DNA of 64,000 nucleotides, taken from NCBI GenBank assembly GCA_007922305.1, contig ML677334.1, positions 19,645,234 through 19,709,233 of the forward strand, given 5' to 3'. Made by a program: the position numbers and the translations under genes. A model generated the notes under the pieces. It had not been told where the DNA came from and did no database searches. It was given only the letters and a program-made list of their open reading frames with translations. Numbering within the stretch: position 1 is the first letter of the stretch; every line of letters begins with the position of its first letter. Shown in pieces: positions 1 through 12,906 of this stretch. This DNA is from Dermatemys mawii (Eukaryota; Chordata; Testudines; Dermatemydidae).

Positions 1-1021
1 GGATCTACCCTACAGGGGAGTGACTGGACCAGTAACAGAAGTACTGGAGAGCCACAAATATAGAAATGATTGGGGAAGGCCTCTCATTGACACTTGGTAT
101 CACAGAGTGATCTAGCCTCTAACTGTTACTTTTTCTTCTTAGCTCATCATGACTCTTAACATTTGCTATGCTCTCCACACACTAGAAAATGCCCATTTGA
201 AGTCACACTGCAGGACCAGCCCAACTAGACAATATGAGCCTATCAAATTAATTTGTAAACTAAATAATATTATCACAGTTTTTATCTTGTGATCTCTTCA
301 CTTTTTAAAAGCAGTTAATGAAGCACCAGGCAACGTGGCAGTAGAGTTTGGAAGTTGATGGCAGTGTGGAGGTGATATCTTCCAACTCATGATCAAGGTA
401 CAGGATTGACAGGCTGGAACAGCAGCTGTTGCTCCACTGCATCAGTTACACAGGATGCTGAAACCACCATGCAGATCAACAGAGCTACCCTGATTTACAC
501 AAGTATGGATCTGGCCCAAAGTGGCTTGTCAGACTCCACAGAGAAAGTCACCAGGAGAACTTGAAGCAGAAATCTGGAGACTTTGCTCCAAGTTCCATGA
601 ATAATCACCAGACACATACCCTCCCATATAGGCTTTAAAAGCCTCAGAACCTCTGCCTTGAAAATGACTACTAGACTATTTTGTAGTAATGGTCCCAAAC
701 ACGAGTGACTACAATGATGCAAGAGCATTTTGGGGTATTATACTCCTAAACCCTGATTAAGCATAGGAACAAATGAATATGGTGGATCTGTGTGTCCATG
801 TGGTGTCTCACTGAAGTCAATAGGACCCTGCATAGCTGCAGGTGTCCATGCCAGTGTATGTTTAGGGTCTTCTATTTTTGCTAATTTTTTTATATAAAGA
901 CTGTTACTACATCTTAGCTTTGAGGCACCTTCAACCTGCCCCAATGGGTTTCTTTTGGAAATATTAGTACCTCTGCACTGCCTAGGTAGTGATGATGGTT
1001 AACAAGGAAGACATTTTCTCT
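1..1021. other. Unassigned non-coding sequence
   Basis: There is no repeat or exon I can name here. The two short minus-strand reading frames at 495-944 have no recognisable protein features. A 'ctgaagtcaatagga' motif at about 811-825 resembles the core of the palindromic family seen elsewhere in the window. Confidence 0.6.
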
Positions 1022-1202
1022 TAAGAACATAAGAATGGCCATATTGGGTCAGACCAAAGGTCCATCTAGCCCAGTATCCTGTTGTCAGACAATGCCAGGT
1101 TCTCCAGATGGAATGAACACAACAGGTAATCATCAAGTGATTCATCCTCTGTCACTCATTACCCACTCCCGGCAAACAGAGGTTAGGGACAGCATCCTGG
1201 CT
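1022..1202 (+). repeat. Turtle-type interspersed repeat beginning 'aagaacataagaa'
   Basis: The block opens with 'aagaacataagaatggccat', continues through 'ccatctagcccagtatcctg' and 'ggtaatcatcaagtgat', and ends near 'aacagaggttagggacagc'. I recognise this as a very abundant family in turtle genome assemblies. Its class (CR1-related or SINE) is not something I can settle from the sequence. It is internally shortened: a few bases appear to be missing around 1085 compared with the form I remember. The strand given is the orientation in which I recall the family and may not be its transcription direction. Confidence 0.75.
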
Positions 1203-3205
1203 AACTAGTATTCAATCAGCAGGCCCTTCACATACTCTCGAGCTGTATGTGTGTGTCATTGCCTCTGGCAAAAATAAAATACACATATAAAATAACAGTT
1301 CTCTGCATGAGTCTGCAAAGCAAATATGCATTTTTAAAATGTGTTCACTTAGGTGCATGTGATTAAAAATATGTTGATGGGGTGAGGGGTATTCAACGGG
1401 ATATTCATAATTCTTCATTAATTGATTTGATAGCCAAATCTTTCTCTTCCCCAAATATTTCAAAGAACGTGTTCACAGTAAATTTCCTTTGAAATATTTT
1501 AATGCTACTTCAATATTACCCAGAACTTCAAAAAAACCAGGGCTTCTCTTTATTTTTAACGATTTTCTGAATCCTTTAACCTGTCCATTTACTCAATAAA
1601 AGAGAATTTTAATTTTTAAAGGCCTCCCAAAACTTCTAGAGACTGCTTTATGGGCTGCTTTTAATGAAAGGTTTTGGAAGGAGGCTAGACATTTCCACAG
1701 TCCTCTTTAGCCAAAATAAGAAAAAGAAATCACTTCATCAGCTGTGATTCACTCACTTCTCCTACGTACAACAGGTATTAACTTGGGAGCTAAGCCATCT
1801 TGTTCTTGGACTGCAGAACAGAACTGTATACAGAAATTATGAGCAAGCCCATGTTAGGTGATGAGCACCCTCATTTCTATTGATTTCGTTGACTGTTAAG
1901 GGTGCTCAGGACTGGAGCACAAAGGGTTCTATCCTTGCACCATTTAAGGGCCTAATACAAAGCTCACTGAAGGACTTTCATTGACTTAGGGCCTGACCCA
2001 AAGCCCATAGAAGTTTTGGCACTGACTTCAGTGAGTGAAGTAGGTGGCCCAAAGTGATAGAACTCCAAAAGAAGGGAGGTTTATTCAATGGCTCACAGCT
2101 TTTAGGTGCTATTGTTACATCCAGAAACTTCTTTCTCTGTGCAGCTTTTGTTGTACCAAATTGGCAATGTTACTACTTGCCCTGAGAGCATGGCAATGCT
2201 GGGTGATGGGAAGGAAAACTTCAGGCTTGTTAAGGTTACAGTCATAGTTTGTTATTCCTTAAAGCCTGTTGCATAAGGAAAGAAAAATGAGAGTCTAATA
2301 ATACTGGGACGAGGCCAGTAAGGTATAGCGAGACATTGTGCAGTTCTTCCCCAACCAATGCTTCTAAGCATCTCTGCTATCCTGCTACTGCCATATTGTT
2401 GTTTATACACAACACACACATACAGCTTACTGGTACACTTATAGGGGATTTGAGGGCTTTGACATTTAGTAGAAGAAGCAAAACACCTGTAAAAAGAAAG
2501 CAAAGAACAAATTCACTACCTTTGATAGTCTGCATCCAGTTCCTTCTTTGATCTATCTGGAAGGTTATAGAGTAATTGCATCCACCCTGCCTGCAAAGAG
2601 ACAATGCCACAATTTACCATGCACTGCCATAAATAAAGGGGCTTTGACCTAATTGGATGTGATGCCTGACTACTGAAGACAGGTGATGGTGAAATCTTCA
2701 GGGTGTTCTTGCTCCTTCACAGATGAAGCTTTAGTGCTTTCACAGAGGAATGATAAGAAGATTCCTCTAGGAGAGACAGAGAAAGTTGCTTGAAAGCTAA
2801 TCGCCCCCATTTTAATGACATTCCACTTTGGCTAAGGGATAGAAGACGAGGCACAGGATGAGGAAAGTTCTCAACCCAGACAAAGCTACATCTGTTTTAT
2901 ATGGTATCTCTGGACTGTAGTGTGCAAAATGTTACCTACCAAAGCATTATGTCAACAGTTTCTTTGGTTACTTTGTAACAAATTTAATTGTTCATTTATC
3001 TAGCTCACTTCATGGGTAGCATCTCAAAACCACCAGACTGCTGAAAGGAGCTAATTTAACTGGCACCAAAATTTTGCTGGGTTTTAATTTGTGTTATATT
3101 TCAGCTGTGGGACCTTAGGAAAACTGATGTGAGGAAGCAGTTTAGAGAGGCTCGTCCACTTCACTCTTATGCCAGATTTGAGGGCCTAAAAGAAACCTTC
3201 TGCCA

Positions 3206-3209
<4 letters not shown>
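1203..3209. other. Unassigned AT-rich non-coding sequence
   Basis: No gene or clear repeat boundary is visible. At 1960-2040 there is a diverged member of the palindromic family ('agggcctgacccaaagccca' followed by 'cactgacttcagtgagtg'). The short reading frames at 2044-2610 overlap each other on both strands, which argues against coding. Confidence 0.55.

Positions 3210-3236
<27 letters not shown>
3210..3236 (+). repeat. Poly(T) tract, 27 T
   Basis: An uninterrupted run of T. It could be the reverse-strand tail of an old retroposon, but the sequence upstream is not a SINE or LINE I recognise, so I call it only a mononucleotide tract. Confidence 0.9.
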
Positions 3237-4564
3237 GGATGGCTGCTGTCTAGACGTTTAGGAGCTTGAAATGTTAGAAATAGTCCCAGGAGGGGATGGG
3301 CAGCCAGAGTACAGGTGAAAGATCAAAGGTGCCTGATCAATATCACTTGTCACATGAAGCTGCAGTTTATCCCACGGATAGCACTACCACATTCAAGTGC
3401 ACCAGAGATCGTTTCAGGTATTATACAGTAGATTTGTATACTCCTTTCATTGTGTCCCTGAAATTTACAAAGTGTTTTCATTATTTATGTGTGTTATTTT
3501 CCCATTGCAAGAATGTTTATCTGCACAGTTCTTAGTTCTCCTATACTTTGTCATCCAAGTAGTTTATGAGATCCCTACATAATCTGAGAAAGAGACAGGT
3601 AGGGAATAGTACTGATAAAACATGGGTTTTTCAATCACTTTTTCATATTATCCCAACACCAGAATGCTCCTTTGCAGGTCATTCTAAAAACTACATTAAC
3701 CCTCTCCTCCCTCTACCACACTCAGTACCTCAGATAGTGCCCTGTTCTTACCAGCTTAGACTTAATTGCAAGCAGTGGATAGCTTTCCTAAACCATTAAA
3801 GATACAGGAACAGACTGATTTATCTGTTTTAACACATTTTCAATGGTGTAAGAGCCACAGCAGGTAACCCCTTTTTGAGCTATCTCATCAGCTGTCAACT
3901 ATTATTTTCTCTCAGGTGTTCATTAAACATTGCTGTCATTCAACCAGTAACAATGAAACACCTTCCTTGAGAGTACAAGCAGGCATGTAGCACCATTATA
4001 GTTTCAAGGCTGCAGATTGACAAGCTACCAAATATATTTGCAACAAGCTATATTGCTATGCTGAAGACAGAATACCTACCCACCTGGACAAGCATGCAAA
4101 CATAACTGCATTTTGCACTGTTTAACCATTCCCTCTTTCGCCAGCCTTTGACATAAATTACGTCCTTTTATGGTTTGTTCCCTTGACTGAGCCTACTTGC
4201 CACAACTCCTGTAAAAATGGGTAGATACCACTTGAGCGCTGTGTATTTATTCTTTAAAAGTTTCAAAAGACAAGAAGCTCAAGACTATCAGGAGCACATA
4301 ACATCCATCTGCTTACAAAGATTGCTCTTCCATTGATCTCTAGTTCTTAGGTTACATTGTTTACCCCTCTTGTCATTGACTGTGACAGAAAATTTCATAG
4401 GTCACATTATTTCCCTTACCTATCTTAATTACAATGTAATTAATACTAACCAAGATTGCCCAGTGAGATTCTTTCTTCTTGCCATCCTTAGCAATGGACC
4501 TCTTCATGGAATGGCTATAATTCCTTATATACAAAAGTAAGTTATGTGAATTTCCATCGTTACA
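3237..4564. other. Unassigned non-coding sequence
   Basis: No gene or repeat could be assigned. Overlapping short plus-strand frames at 3296-3799 are in different phases, lack exon-like boundaries and look like chance. Confidence 0.55.
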
Positions 4565-4625
4565 CAATATATCAGTGGCAGAGTTGGGACTACAACCCAA
4601 GAATCCTGTTCTAGTTACTAGATAC
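4565..4625 (-). repeat. MIR-like SINE fragment (antisense)
   Basis: The stretch 'gtggcagagttgggactaca' followed by 'acccaagaatcctg' is the reverse complement of the MIR tRNA-derived head around its B box. Only about 60 bp is recognisable, so subfamily and boundaries are uncertain. Confidence 0.5.
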
Positions 4626-4805
4626 AGTATTAGTGATAAAAGTGTATCAGAGCCATTTACACTTCCTGGAGGCCTACGGTACTATCAATATAAAGCAATT
4701 ATAAGACTTGCATTATGGGATATCTTTAAGGTACAAAGATCAGTAATAGAGCAAGTTTTCTTCCTCTTTACTGAATATAGCTTTCAGTGGAGGGCTTTTT
4801 AAAAA

Positions 4806-4872
4806 GCCAGATAGCATAGTTAGGTCAAACTAGACGATCACAATAGTCCTGTCTGGCCTTGGAATCTATGAA
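4806..4872 (+). repeat. CR1 LINE 3' tail fragment
   Basis: The sequence reads 'ggtcaaactagacgatcaca', then 'tctggccttggaatctatga', which is the typical 3' end of a CR1 LINE of the 'ctggccttggaatctatgaa' type. Only the last 60-70 bp remain, as expected for strong 5' truncation during target-primed reverse transcription. It shares its subtype with the antisense copy at 5736-6442, not with the copy ending at 51915. Confidence 0.75.
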
Positions 4873-5735
4873 TAGTTCATTCCTATTAACAGTTCACTTC
4901 CTGTAGCTGTGAAGGGATGCACAGGTTATATATTTCTAGGATAGCTCGCCTTTCACCATGATGCAAGGCGTACCTTACGCTATCCTTTTCGCTATTCGCC
5001 CATTCATGCTGGGAATTAATCAGTCTCCCACCAGTGTATGGTTTTGATTCAGGAGACACTTAACTTCATTCTATGCAGGCTGGCACTTATGCTGGTGCTC
5101 CACTTTCAGAAGAGGTTTTAAATCCCATTTACTTTAATGGAATTGAAGCATGTGTTTAAATAGCATCTTGAATATGTATGCCTTCCTGAATCTGGGCCCA
5201 CAGTAGCAGTAATTCTGTTGAAGTCAATGAAATTCCATTGTTGTAAAACTGGTGCAAGAGGATTCAGGCCCTATTATCTCAAGATTAGTGATGCAGATTG
5301 AGATAGTCATTTGACTCCTTCCCAAGACTTTCTCCTCATTTGGGGGTAGGTAGGAGGAGGAGTGCAATAATAAAGAGACAGAGTCTTAGCTTTGCTGTTA
5401 AATGACAGACTCCTACATTTTATTAAGCAGAGACTAAGTGTTGAAGCAGACTGTTGTATTTTCTTGCACATGGCTACAATGGTCACTAGAGGGCAGTGGT
5501 GGTGTTTTCTCATTTAATGGAATATTCACTTGAATTTGTTTATCAAGTAACTGGAAAGTCAAATTCTTTGCAGAATTATCGTGTTTATTTGCATTTCTGT
5601 TTGCGCAGACTCAGGGTCAGATGTGGGAAAAGAAGAATAATGGAGGTTCTATGCTCAAGCTACACACACTGTCTCAGGCTCTACCCGTAAGCCTGTAATA
5701 GCTGGATGTTACGATAAAACGATTAGTGATGGGGT
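4873..5735. other. Unassigned sequence with one palindromic repeat member
   Basis: At about 5190-5273, 'gaatctgggccc' and 'ggattcaggccc' bracket a 'ttgaagtcaatgaaattcca' core. This matches the window-wide palindromic family. Nothing else can be assigned. Confidence 0.5.
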
Positions 5736-6442
5736 TATAGATTCATAAAATTTGAAGCCAGAAGGGACCTCTTGGGTCATGTAGTCTAACATCTGTATAA
5801 CATAGGTCATAGTCCTTACCTGAATTAATTTCTGTTTCAATTAGAGCATGTCTTTGGATTTTTTTTCCTAAAAAAAAAAATCTTGATTTCTAAAAATAGC
5901 CAGTGATGAATAATAATCATACCCCTCAGAAAATTGTTCTAATGGCTGTTAAAAATTTTCCCTTATTTCTAGTCTAAATTTGTCTAGCTTCAGCTTCCAG
6001 CCATTGGAAGTTGTTATACTTTTCTCTGCTAGATTGAAAATCCCCCTATTATCAATTTTTTGTTTCCCAAGTGGATACTTATAGATCGGGATCTCTTTTA
6101 AACTAAAAAAACGGAGGTCTTTGAGCCTTTCACTATGGCATGTTTTGCAATCCCTTTATCATTCTTATGGCTCTTCTCTGAACCCTGTCCAATTTGAATT
6201 AGGAACACCAGAACTGAACACATTATTCCAGAAGTGATCACATCAGTGTCAAGTGCAGAGATAATATAACCTCTGAACTCCTATGCAAGATTCCTTTAGT
6301 TATGCATCCAGGGATCCTGGTAGCCCTTTTGCCACAGCATCATACTGGGAGTTCATGGTCACCTGATAATCCCATGTCTTTTTTAGAGTCATTTCTTCTC
6401 AGGGTAATATCCTCCACCCTGAATGGCCTGCATTCCTTGTAA
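5736..6442 (-). mobile_element. CR1 LINE, 5'-truncated 3' end (antisense)
   Basis: Read on the minus strand this is the last roughly 700 bp of a CR1 non-LTR retrotransposon. It ends with the CR1 tail (plus strand: 'atagattcataaaatttgaa' and 'agaagggacctcttgggtca'). Near 6130-6190 the minus strand encodes the CR1 ORF2 C-terminal motif RVQRRAIRMIKGLQNM, which lies after the reverse transcriptase. The rest of ORF2 is absent, and the frame is broken by indels, including an A/T-rich expansion near 5858-5881. It is a dead copy. Confidence 0.88.
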
Positions 6443-6954
6443 CATTCCATTAACAATGATGGAATTGAAATTGTAATAATTAGATTCCAGAATTAATCAC
6501 ATTGAGATGAAGGCCCAGGATCCAAGTTATTGTTTTAGTCTGTCTGAAGACTCACTGAAAACAGCAATGCATTAGGCCAGCCAGAAAGTACTAACCCATT
6601 CATCAAGGGGTAGAAATGTATGTTTTTCAAACAAAGCTTAAATATTGGAGGAACTGATAAGGCCAGCAGATACCTGTTGGTATGGAACTGCATGGCCCAG
6701 TCTGATCTCTGAAAACCAAGCAGAATTCAGTGTGTAGTTCAAGGGGAGGAAAACAAACAGTCAGCATGTGGGCAAAACAGGTAGTAAACCTGTCTTATAA
6801 AACTGCCATGAAACTGCCTTTACTGTAAAGATGGTGACAATGATAAAAAAGCACCCCTAATAATACTTGTTTTGTCCGTGAAACACATAGCTTCCCTTGG
6901 GTTACTGGAATGAATTAAAATGAGGATGAAGAACTGAGAAAAATAAATCTGTCA
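6443..6954. other. Unassigned non-coding sequence
   Basis: Nothing recognisable. The stretch lies between the antisense CR1 and an antisense MIR and may include further diverged 5' sequence of either one. Confidence 0.5.
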
Positions 6955-7215
6955 CACCTATTTGTATCACAATAGGTGTCCAAAGACTCCAACCAAAACT
7001 GGAGTCCGGTTGTGCTAGGCACTGTGCAAACACACGTTAAAATACAGTCCCTTCCCTGAAGAGCTTACTATCTAAACAGAAGAGAGAGAGAGATGGGAAA
7101 TAGTGGTATGAAGGGAAAGTCATACAGTAGGTCAGTAGCAAAGCTGGGACTGGAACCCAAATCTCTTGAGTCACAGTCAATTGGCCTAGCTCCTCGACCC
7201 CACTGCCTAGCCAAA
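6955..7215 (-). repeat. MIR-like SINE (antisense, near full length)
   Basis: On the plus strand the order is 'gttgtgctaggcactgtgca', 'gaagagcttactatctaaac', then 'gcaaagctgggactggaacc' and 'ctcgaccccactgcctagcc'. This is a MIR or CORE-SINE read backwards, with the tRNA-like B box at about 7147-7160. A short GA tract (7080-7092) lies inside it. The 3' part resembles an extended MIR form that I know from reptile genomes. The element is old and diverged. Confidence 0.7.
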
Positions 7216-7409
7216 TTATGGCCCTCTGGTATTGCATAAATCACAGGATGTGTCTAATATTTAAAAGAGTTAATTAATGAGAACATGAATACGAGAACAA
7301 TTTCCTCATGAATGTGGTCAAGCAATGACAATTTTCTGGGATGACAGGAGGATAAAACTGTCACCAGCAAAAGGACACAGTAAAAGCAAAGCAGGTGATA
7401 CAAGTGTTG

Positions 7410-8020
7410 TAATTAACGAGTCATTGAAGCAGAGAGACTGGGCCCTGGGTGTCCTACCTCAGTGCCCTAATCACCAAGCTCTAGAGTTAATCATACTCTT
7501 CTTCTTTGTCCCAGTAGATCTTTAATTATACCCAGTTAAACAGCTTCAGCAAGATAGATTGGAAGACTCCACCCCATATCGAAATATACCATAGCTCAGT
7601 TGTTTTAGTGCTCTTGGGAGATATTCAAAACCATTCTTCCCTGTCAGCCAGAGGGAGGATATCCCTCTCACCTCTTGGATAAAAGGTATAACGTGGACAC
7701 CAAACCCTCTCTCATTTTGTGTGAAGTGAGGTGGGCACCTAACTTATTCTCTCAAGAAATGACTTAGGTGCCTAAGTCACCTGATTGCACAAATGAGAAC
7801 TCCTCTCTTGGACTGCTAGCAGCGATAGGCACCTCTGCAGCTCCTGTTGGTCTGCTTAAGAGGCTCCCTTGCTAGCATGCTGGCTTTTGTGGATTGCATT
7901 GTTTGGTGCCTCTCTCTCCCCATTTATCATATATGGAGCCTTGATGCCTAACCCAGATTTTGTGGATCACATTGTTCTTGTGATTTTTCTAGGTATCTAA
8001 GTTCCTTTGTGGATCCTGAC
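7410..8020. repeat. Long interspersed repeat, copy A
   Basis: Shared landmarks with 42078-42705 in the same order and orientation show these are two copies of one family. They are 'gagtcattgaag' followed by 'gggccc', 'catgctggcttttgtggat', 'cctaactcaggttttgtgga' (here 'cctaacccagattttgtgga') and 'gtgatttttctaggt'. The family is rich in 'ggtgcctaa'-type heptads. No coding capacity or terminal repeats are evident, so the class is unknown. Confidence 0.65.
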
Positions 8021-8524
8021 CTAATGGCCCATTGGCTTGATTATCCTGTTGACTGCAATCACACAGATCCATTGAAGTGGGATAACTGACCCCATGATGT
8101 GCAGTGGACAGTATACCCCACTTCCATGCAGGTACGTGAGATTTCATGAAAGTCATAGCAAGGGCCTGTGGAACTGGTACTCAGTTTCAATAGACGAGAG
8201 AGAGGTATGAGGTGTTATGAGGAGCTTCTCTAGTATTCAGTCTATAGTAACTTTTTTGTGGGGGGTCACTTAAACAGAGACAATAAGAAATGGAATTAAA
8301 TAGGAAACAAAGCAGATATTAATTTGTTAAGCACCAACACTGTGCTTGGTGCTGTGCAGAACACACAGTATTGCCATTCCTAAGCAGGCCCACAGATCTT
8401 GAGTGGCTTCAAAATCATGAGATGTTTAAAATAATAATAAAGGCTGAGTCCTTTTCTTTGCCTTCTGGTTTCTGCTGCACTTCACTTTTTTGTGCAACCA
8501 TTAGGGCTGGGAATTTGTTTCTTC

Positions 8525-8542
8525 TTTTTTTTTTTTTTTTTT
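8525..8542 (+). repeat. Poly(T) tract, 18 T
   Basis: A simple mononucleotide run. It creates the lysine-rich stretch in the overlapping minus-strand frames, which are therefore not credible proteins. Confidence 0.9.
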
Positions 8543-10052
8543 GAATAAATGCCAAGTGTCTCCTGCAAGCTCCTGCATCTGGAGATTTAAGAGAAACCTC
8601 AAACACAACAGGACTTGCAACTGCATGATGACAGTTGGCAACATCCAAATACAAAAGCAGTCTGTGCCTCCCCAAGAACAAATGTTCAAATGTCCTACTC
8701 AAACCAATTCTGATTCCTGATCTCTTTTCACGAGTGCCAGGAGAGCTTTCTTGGAATATACCATATCCTGGTTAGTCAGAAAAGCCCATGCTCAGATGCC
8801 TGAGTCTATAGAAAGTGAGGTTTTGGGCAAATAGCAATGATGTTAACAGGGCAAAATGAACATTATGGGATTTAAAATCATAGAAATAAATGTAGGAGAG
8901 GTTGAAATGGTTTCATTTCTTATTGGTAGTAATAGACAAAAGAAGATAGGTGGGAGGGAAGCAGTTGTGGGCTACACACTGGAAAGCATTTGTCACTGAA
9001 AGATATTAATGATCTGAGAGTGGATTACAAATCCACAAGGGAAATTAGAACTGAAAATGGAAAAGACGGAAAGTTAGTCTGGGGGATTTGTGTCAGGTTA
9101 AGTTGTCAACATTTAGAGATGGATGGACACTGTGGCTCAAGTTAGGAGGAATAAAAAAACAACAAAGAAAAATGAAAAGCTATATGGCACAACAATGCAA
9201 TGACTCCCACTGTACAGTAGTTAAGATTGTCAGTATTTCTATTGTAACCCCTATTTTCATTGTTATGCAACTTGGCTTTCAATATGCACCAGGATGTGGT
9301 GGTGCGGATTGTTTTGTTTCACAAGCTTTCAGAGAATTTCTTCAGCTATTTTGAAGTGATCAGAAGTCAACTATTGTGATTTACATGACTTGATTTTTAC
9401 TGAGAGGAACATGGCCCAAAAAGGCAAATTCATTTATCTGACGGTGGCTCAAAGGCTTTTCTAAAATGAGTCAGTGGTTGGGGAAGTTAAGCAGTGTGGT
9501 AGGGAGGGAGTCATACTGTAAAACTTGGGGCTTTTTTTAGAGCACCAAGTCTGGATCATATTGATCTGTTTTGATCCTGGCACTGCTTCCCATCAGGAAT
9601 GTATTATAAGATGTAATTGGTGGAAAAAAGCACCTATGTTTTTCCCATCCAGCAGAAGGTCCATCCTTAAACACAAGAAAACCAAATAGGCATGTTCCAT
9701 GTGAACTCTGCAACTCACAGGCTGGTTCTCTCTCTATTACATTTTTTAAAAAAGTTAAAACCCCACATCTTCTTATCAAAATGCCTTCTTATTCTGTCTT
9801 CTCGCCATATTTGCTTATTTTACAGGCCAAAACAAGTTAGCTCTTAGCAGTGCAGAGCCAATACTGCCCTTAAATTCCAACAATAACTTGGGAAAGCAAA
9901 AAGGCAACTAATTTTGGGATCATCAGTTTTTGAATGCTGGGTTTATGACAATTAAATGAGGCCCCAAAAGCTGAGGCATTCAGAATTTGGAGCCAAATCC
10001 CTGCTCCTACTGAATCAGTGGAATATTTTTCCATTGACTTCAGTAGAAATAT

Positions 10053-10094
10053 GTGAATTTTTGGATGCTCACTAATAATCATCCAAAAATTCAC
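10053..10094. repeat. Perfect 15-bp inverted repeat with 12-nt loop
   Basis: The left arm 'gtgaatttttggatg' (10053-10067) is the exact reverse complement of 'catccaaaaattcac' (10080-10094). The 12-nt loop is 'ctcactaataat'. The arms make both strands open with MNFWM-type peptides, which is a by-product of the palindrome. It may be the centre of a member of the palindromic family, because 'ccattgacttcagta' precedes it at 10031. Confidence 0.9.
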
Positions 10095-12764
10095 GTTTAT
10101 CCAGATTTATCCAGACAGATTTGGAAATTTGGTCCAGAAACTCATGAGAATGAGATTTCTTGTGTGTTCTTCAGTATTTTTTACTTCAGCTGTATGGGAA
10201 GCACAGCTCCAGTAGGACTGTTTCAGTATTTCTTCCAGTTCTGAAAGCATGATATGCTACAGTGTATGAAAAAGCCTTAAAATGAATTTACCAAACAAAT
10301 ATAACATAGGGCAGGAGTAATCAAGTCATTACAAGCTAAAGGCTGTTTGATATTGTGCATGAAATAAATGGAGGGTTTGGATCATTTTCCCACAGGCAGG
10401 TGTCCACTTCACTAGAACTAACTTTATATATAGCACTACAGGCGGTCTCAGCAGACAGCCATGGATGGAATGGGGATGAATGGCAAATGAATTTCCCCTA
10501 GTACAAGGTGGGGTAACATGTGGCAAGCTGTCTTGTTGCTGTGTCTGAATATGCCACCTTTCATGGGCCAAAAAAGTCATTTAAAAAAATAAGCCACCAG
10601 AAAGGATAATTTGAGTTCACTTACCTCCATCCTCCCAGTCAGCTGATCACAGTTAGCCTGACAGCTTGAGAGAGAGAGTGAGGTGGGAACCAGAGAACTG
10701 AGTAAGGGAAGGATAATTGGAGAGGGCCTTAGAAATACATTTAGACCAAGAGATCCAAATGCAGGTGACCTACCCAGGTAAGGGGGGATAGAAGTCCACT
10801 GTCAACCCCACTTGCACTGCTGAATAGTTACTCAGCCATGTAGTTAATGTATTGCCTCATGTGAGTAGCTATTCCCCAGTGTGAGTGAGGGCTTCACAGT
10901 CAAGTACTGCATTCATTCTTAGTAATGTTCTTGCAAGAAAGAGAACCCAGTCCAACCAACAACCCCCACTGAAATGTTTCTAGCACATTTAAACTCTTTT
11001 ACAGAATATCTAGAACCTATTTTCAGCAAAAATTGTAAAAGTTTCACAAAACTCAGCTTTCTCTAGACTCTCCCATCCTCAGTGCAGGGAAACAGGGTAA
11101 ATGGCGGGGGTGTGATATAGCTGCTTTTTTTTGGTTTTTGTTTGGATTTCAGGAAATGAACAAGATAAGCTGTGAATGGCCCATTCCTGCTCTTGCCTTT
11201 ATATTTTTTAATTAGTCCCAATAAGAAATGCTTGGAAAAAGAAAAATCTAGCTGATTCTATCCAAAAATCAAATTCCAAAATCTGAAAATGAGAGATGGC
11301 ACCAAAGCAAACCCCAGAATCCAATCACCTGGAATGTAGGGGAAATCTGAAGCAAGATCTGAATTTTGCAGGAGACAACTATCTCCCCAACCCTCTCCTT
11401 CTAGTATTGAGTATCTGGTGGAATTAGAATATCAGTAGAACAAATCAAGCACTAATTAGGGTAGGGAAAAGACCTTAGGAGATCATTGCATTCATCTCTC
11501 TGGAAGTGCACATCAATCTGAAACATCAGAACACAGGAACTTCTAGAGCCCATCAGATCAGTGGTCCCCCTTGTCTCCAACAGTGGCCAACACAAACTGC
11601 ATCCGAGGAAGGTGCAAGAAACACCAGGCTGGAAAATTATGAAATTGTGTGCCCCTGGGGGAATCTTCCTTCCAAAGTGCTGTCAACTAATTGGTTTATG
11701 GCCTGACACATGATGTCTTATTCCCCTTATAAAGGTAATTGTGGGTGTTCTCTTTATCCACATCAATATCTGATCCTAATATACAAAATGGCTTGAAGGT
11801 TCATCAAACTGACATAATTTCAAGTGCTGATTTTTTAGCATCCAAATAATGGTGTTAGTGTCATATTAAGCTGTCTATATCTGAAAATTGGTCTATGTAA
11901 GTTTACATTTTACAGTGGCTTGTTCAGATGGAGGAGAGAGGAAAAACAGGTTTCTGGACAACATGCATTTTCTACCTTTTCTCCCTCTCCTCCTCCCTCC
12001 AGCTTCCTGGACCCTGCACCAAAAATAATTATTTGCTAGTACTGCTCTGCAGGAAGCAATAGTTTCAATCCTTGATCAGACAAATCTGTGGGCACCTGCA
12101 TGTGATTGCATGTTGGAAGCTGGGGAGATACATTTTGACCCTCTGCTGGAACAAGCTGGGCTTTCTCTCCTTTTGTTTGTTTGTATGAGCTGAGCTAATT
12201 TCACAGTTGAAATCTATATCACCTAAAAAAATTTTTTTAAAGGTGCTTTGTGCACTAACCTCATCAGAAGTGCTGGCTGTGTGAGGGTCAATTTGGTGTG
12301 GGGTGATACATTGATAGGGAGAAGTTCCTACTTCACTAGACATGTGGGGGACCGTACTTACAGTGAAAACATAAAATATTATGGAATGTAAATGATTTAT
12401 ATAAGAAATAGCCTTTGAAAGGCTACAAAGCAGACAGAAAAGCAGTTTATAAATCAATGGTGACAAACCAAGCAGTATATAACATAAAATCTATAATGAA
12501 GAGCCATAATCCCAAAGCAGTGATGTTGTTTCCTCTATAATATAATAAAAGCATTTCCTTTTCTATGTTCAATGACAGCTGGGTTTGGGCTGCAGCCCAG
12601 GCTTTGAGATCCCCTGAGGCAGGGAGGGTGCCAGAGCCCAGGTTATAGTCTGAGCCTGACTGTCTGCACCACAATTTAGTTGTCCTGTAGTCTGAGTCCC
12701 GTGAGGCTGAGTCAGCTGTCACAAGTCATCTGCGAGTGTCTTATTGCCCCTTGATTCTAGCCCC

Positions 12765-12892
12765 AGATCTCTCCCTAGCTCACTTTATCTCTCCAGGCAC
12801 ATCTGAGCCCCAGTTTCTTTGTCTGTAAAATGGAAATAATCTATTTCACACAGATGTTGTGAGGGTGAATTGATGTTTTTAAAGTCTTCAGA
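12765..12892 (+). repeat. MIR SINE fragment
   Basis: 'ccccagtttctttgtctgta' followed by 'aaaatggaaataat' and 'gatgttgtgagggtgaa' is the MIR core and 3' region in sense orientation. It directly precedes the repeat starting at 12907. Confidence 0.8.
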
Positions 12893-12906
12893 GATCTTCA
12901 GATGAG

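Larger units (their letters stand above)
8021..12764. other. Long unassigned non-coding stretch
   Basis: Small items within it are a MIR-like scrap at about 8328-8370 ('ttaagcaccaacactgtgct'), a poly(T) tract at 8525-8542, and a perfect hairpin at 10053-10094 (listed separately). Reading frames such as 12065-12466 on the minus strand (133 codons) have no domain, signal peptide or splice context that I can recognise. Confidence 0.5.

Noticed and set aside
12065..12466. 133-codon minus-strand ORF
   Set aside because: No recognisable features, and composition like the surrounding non-coding DNA.
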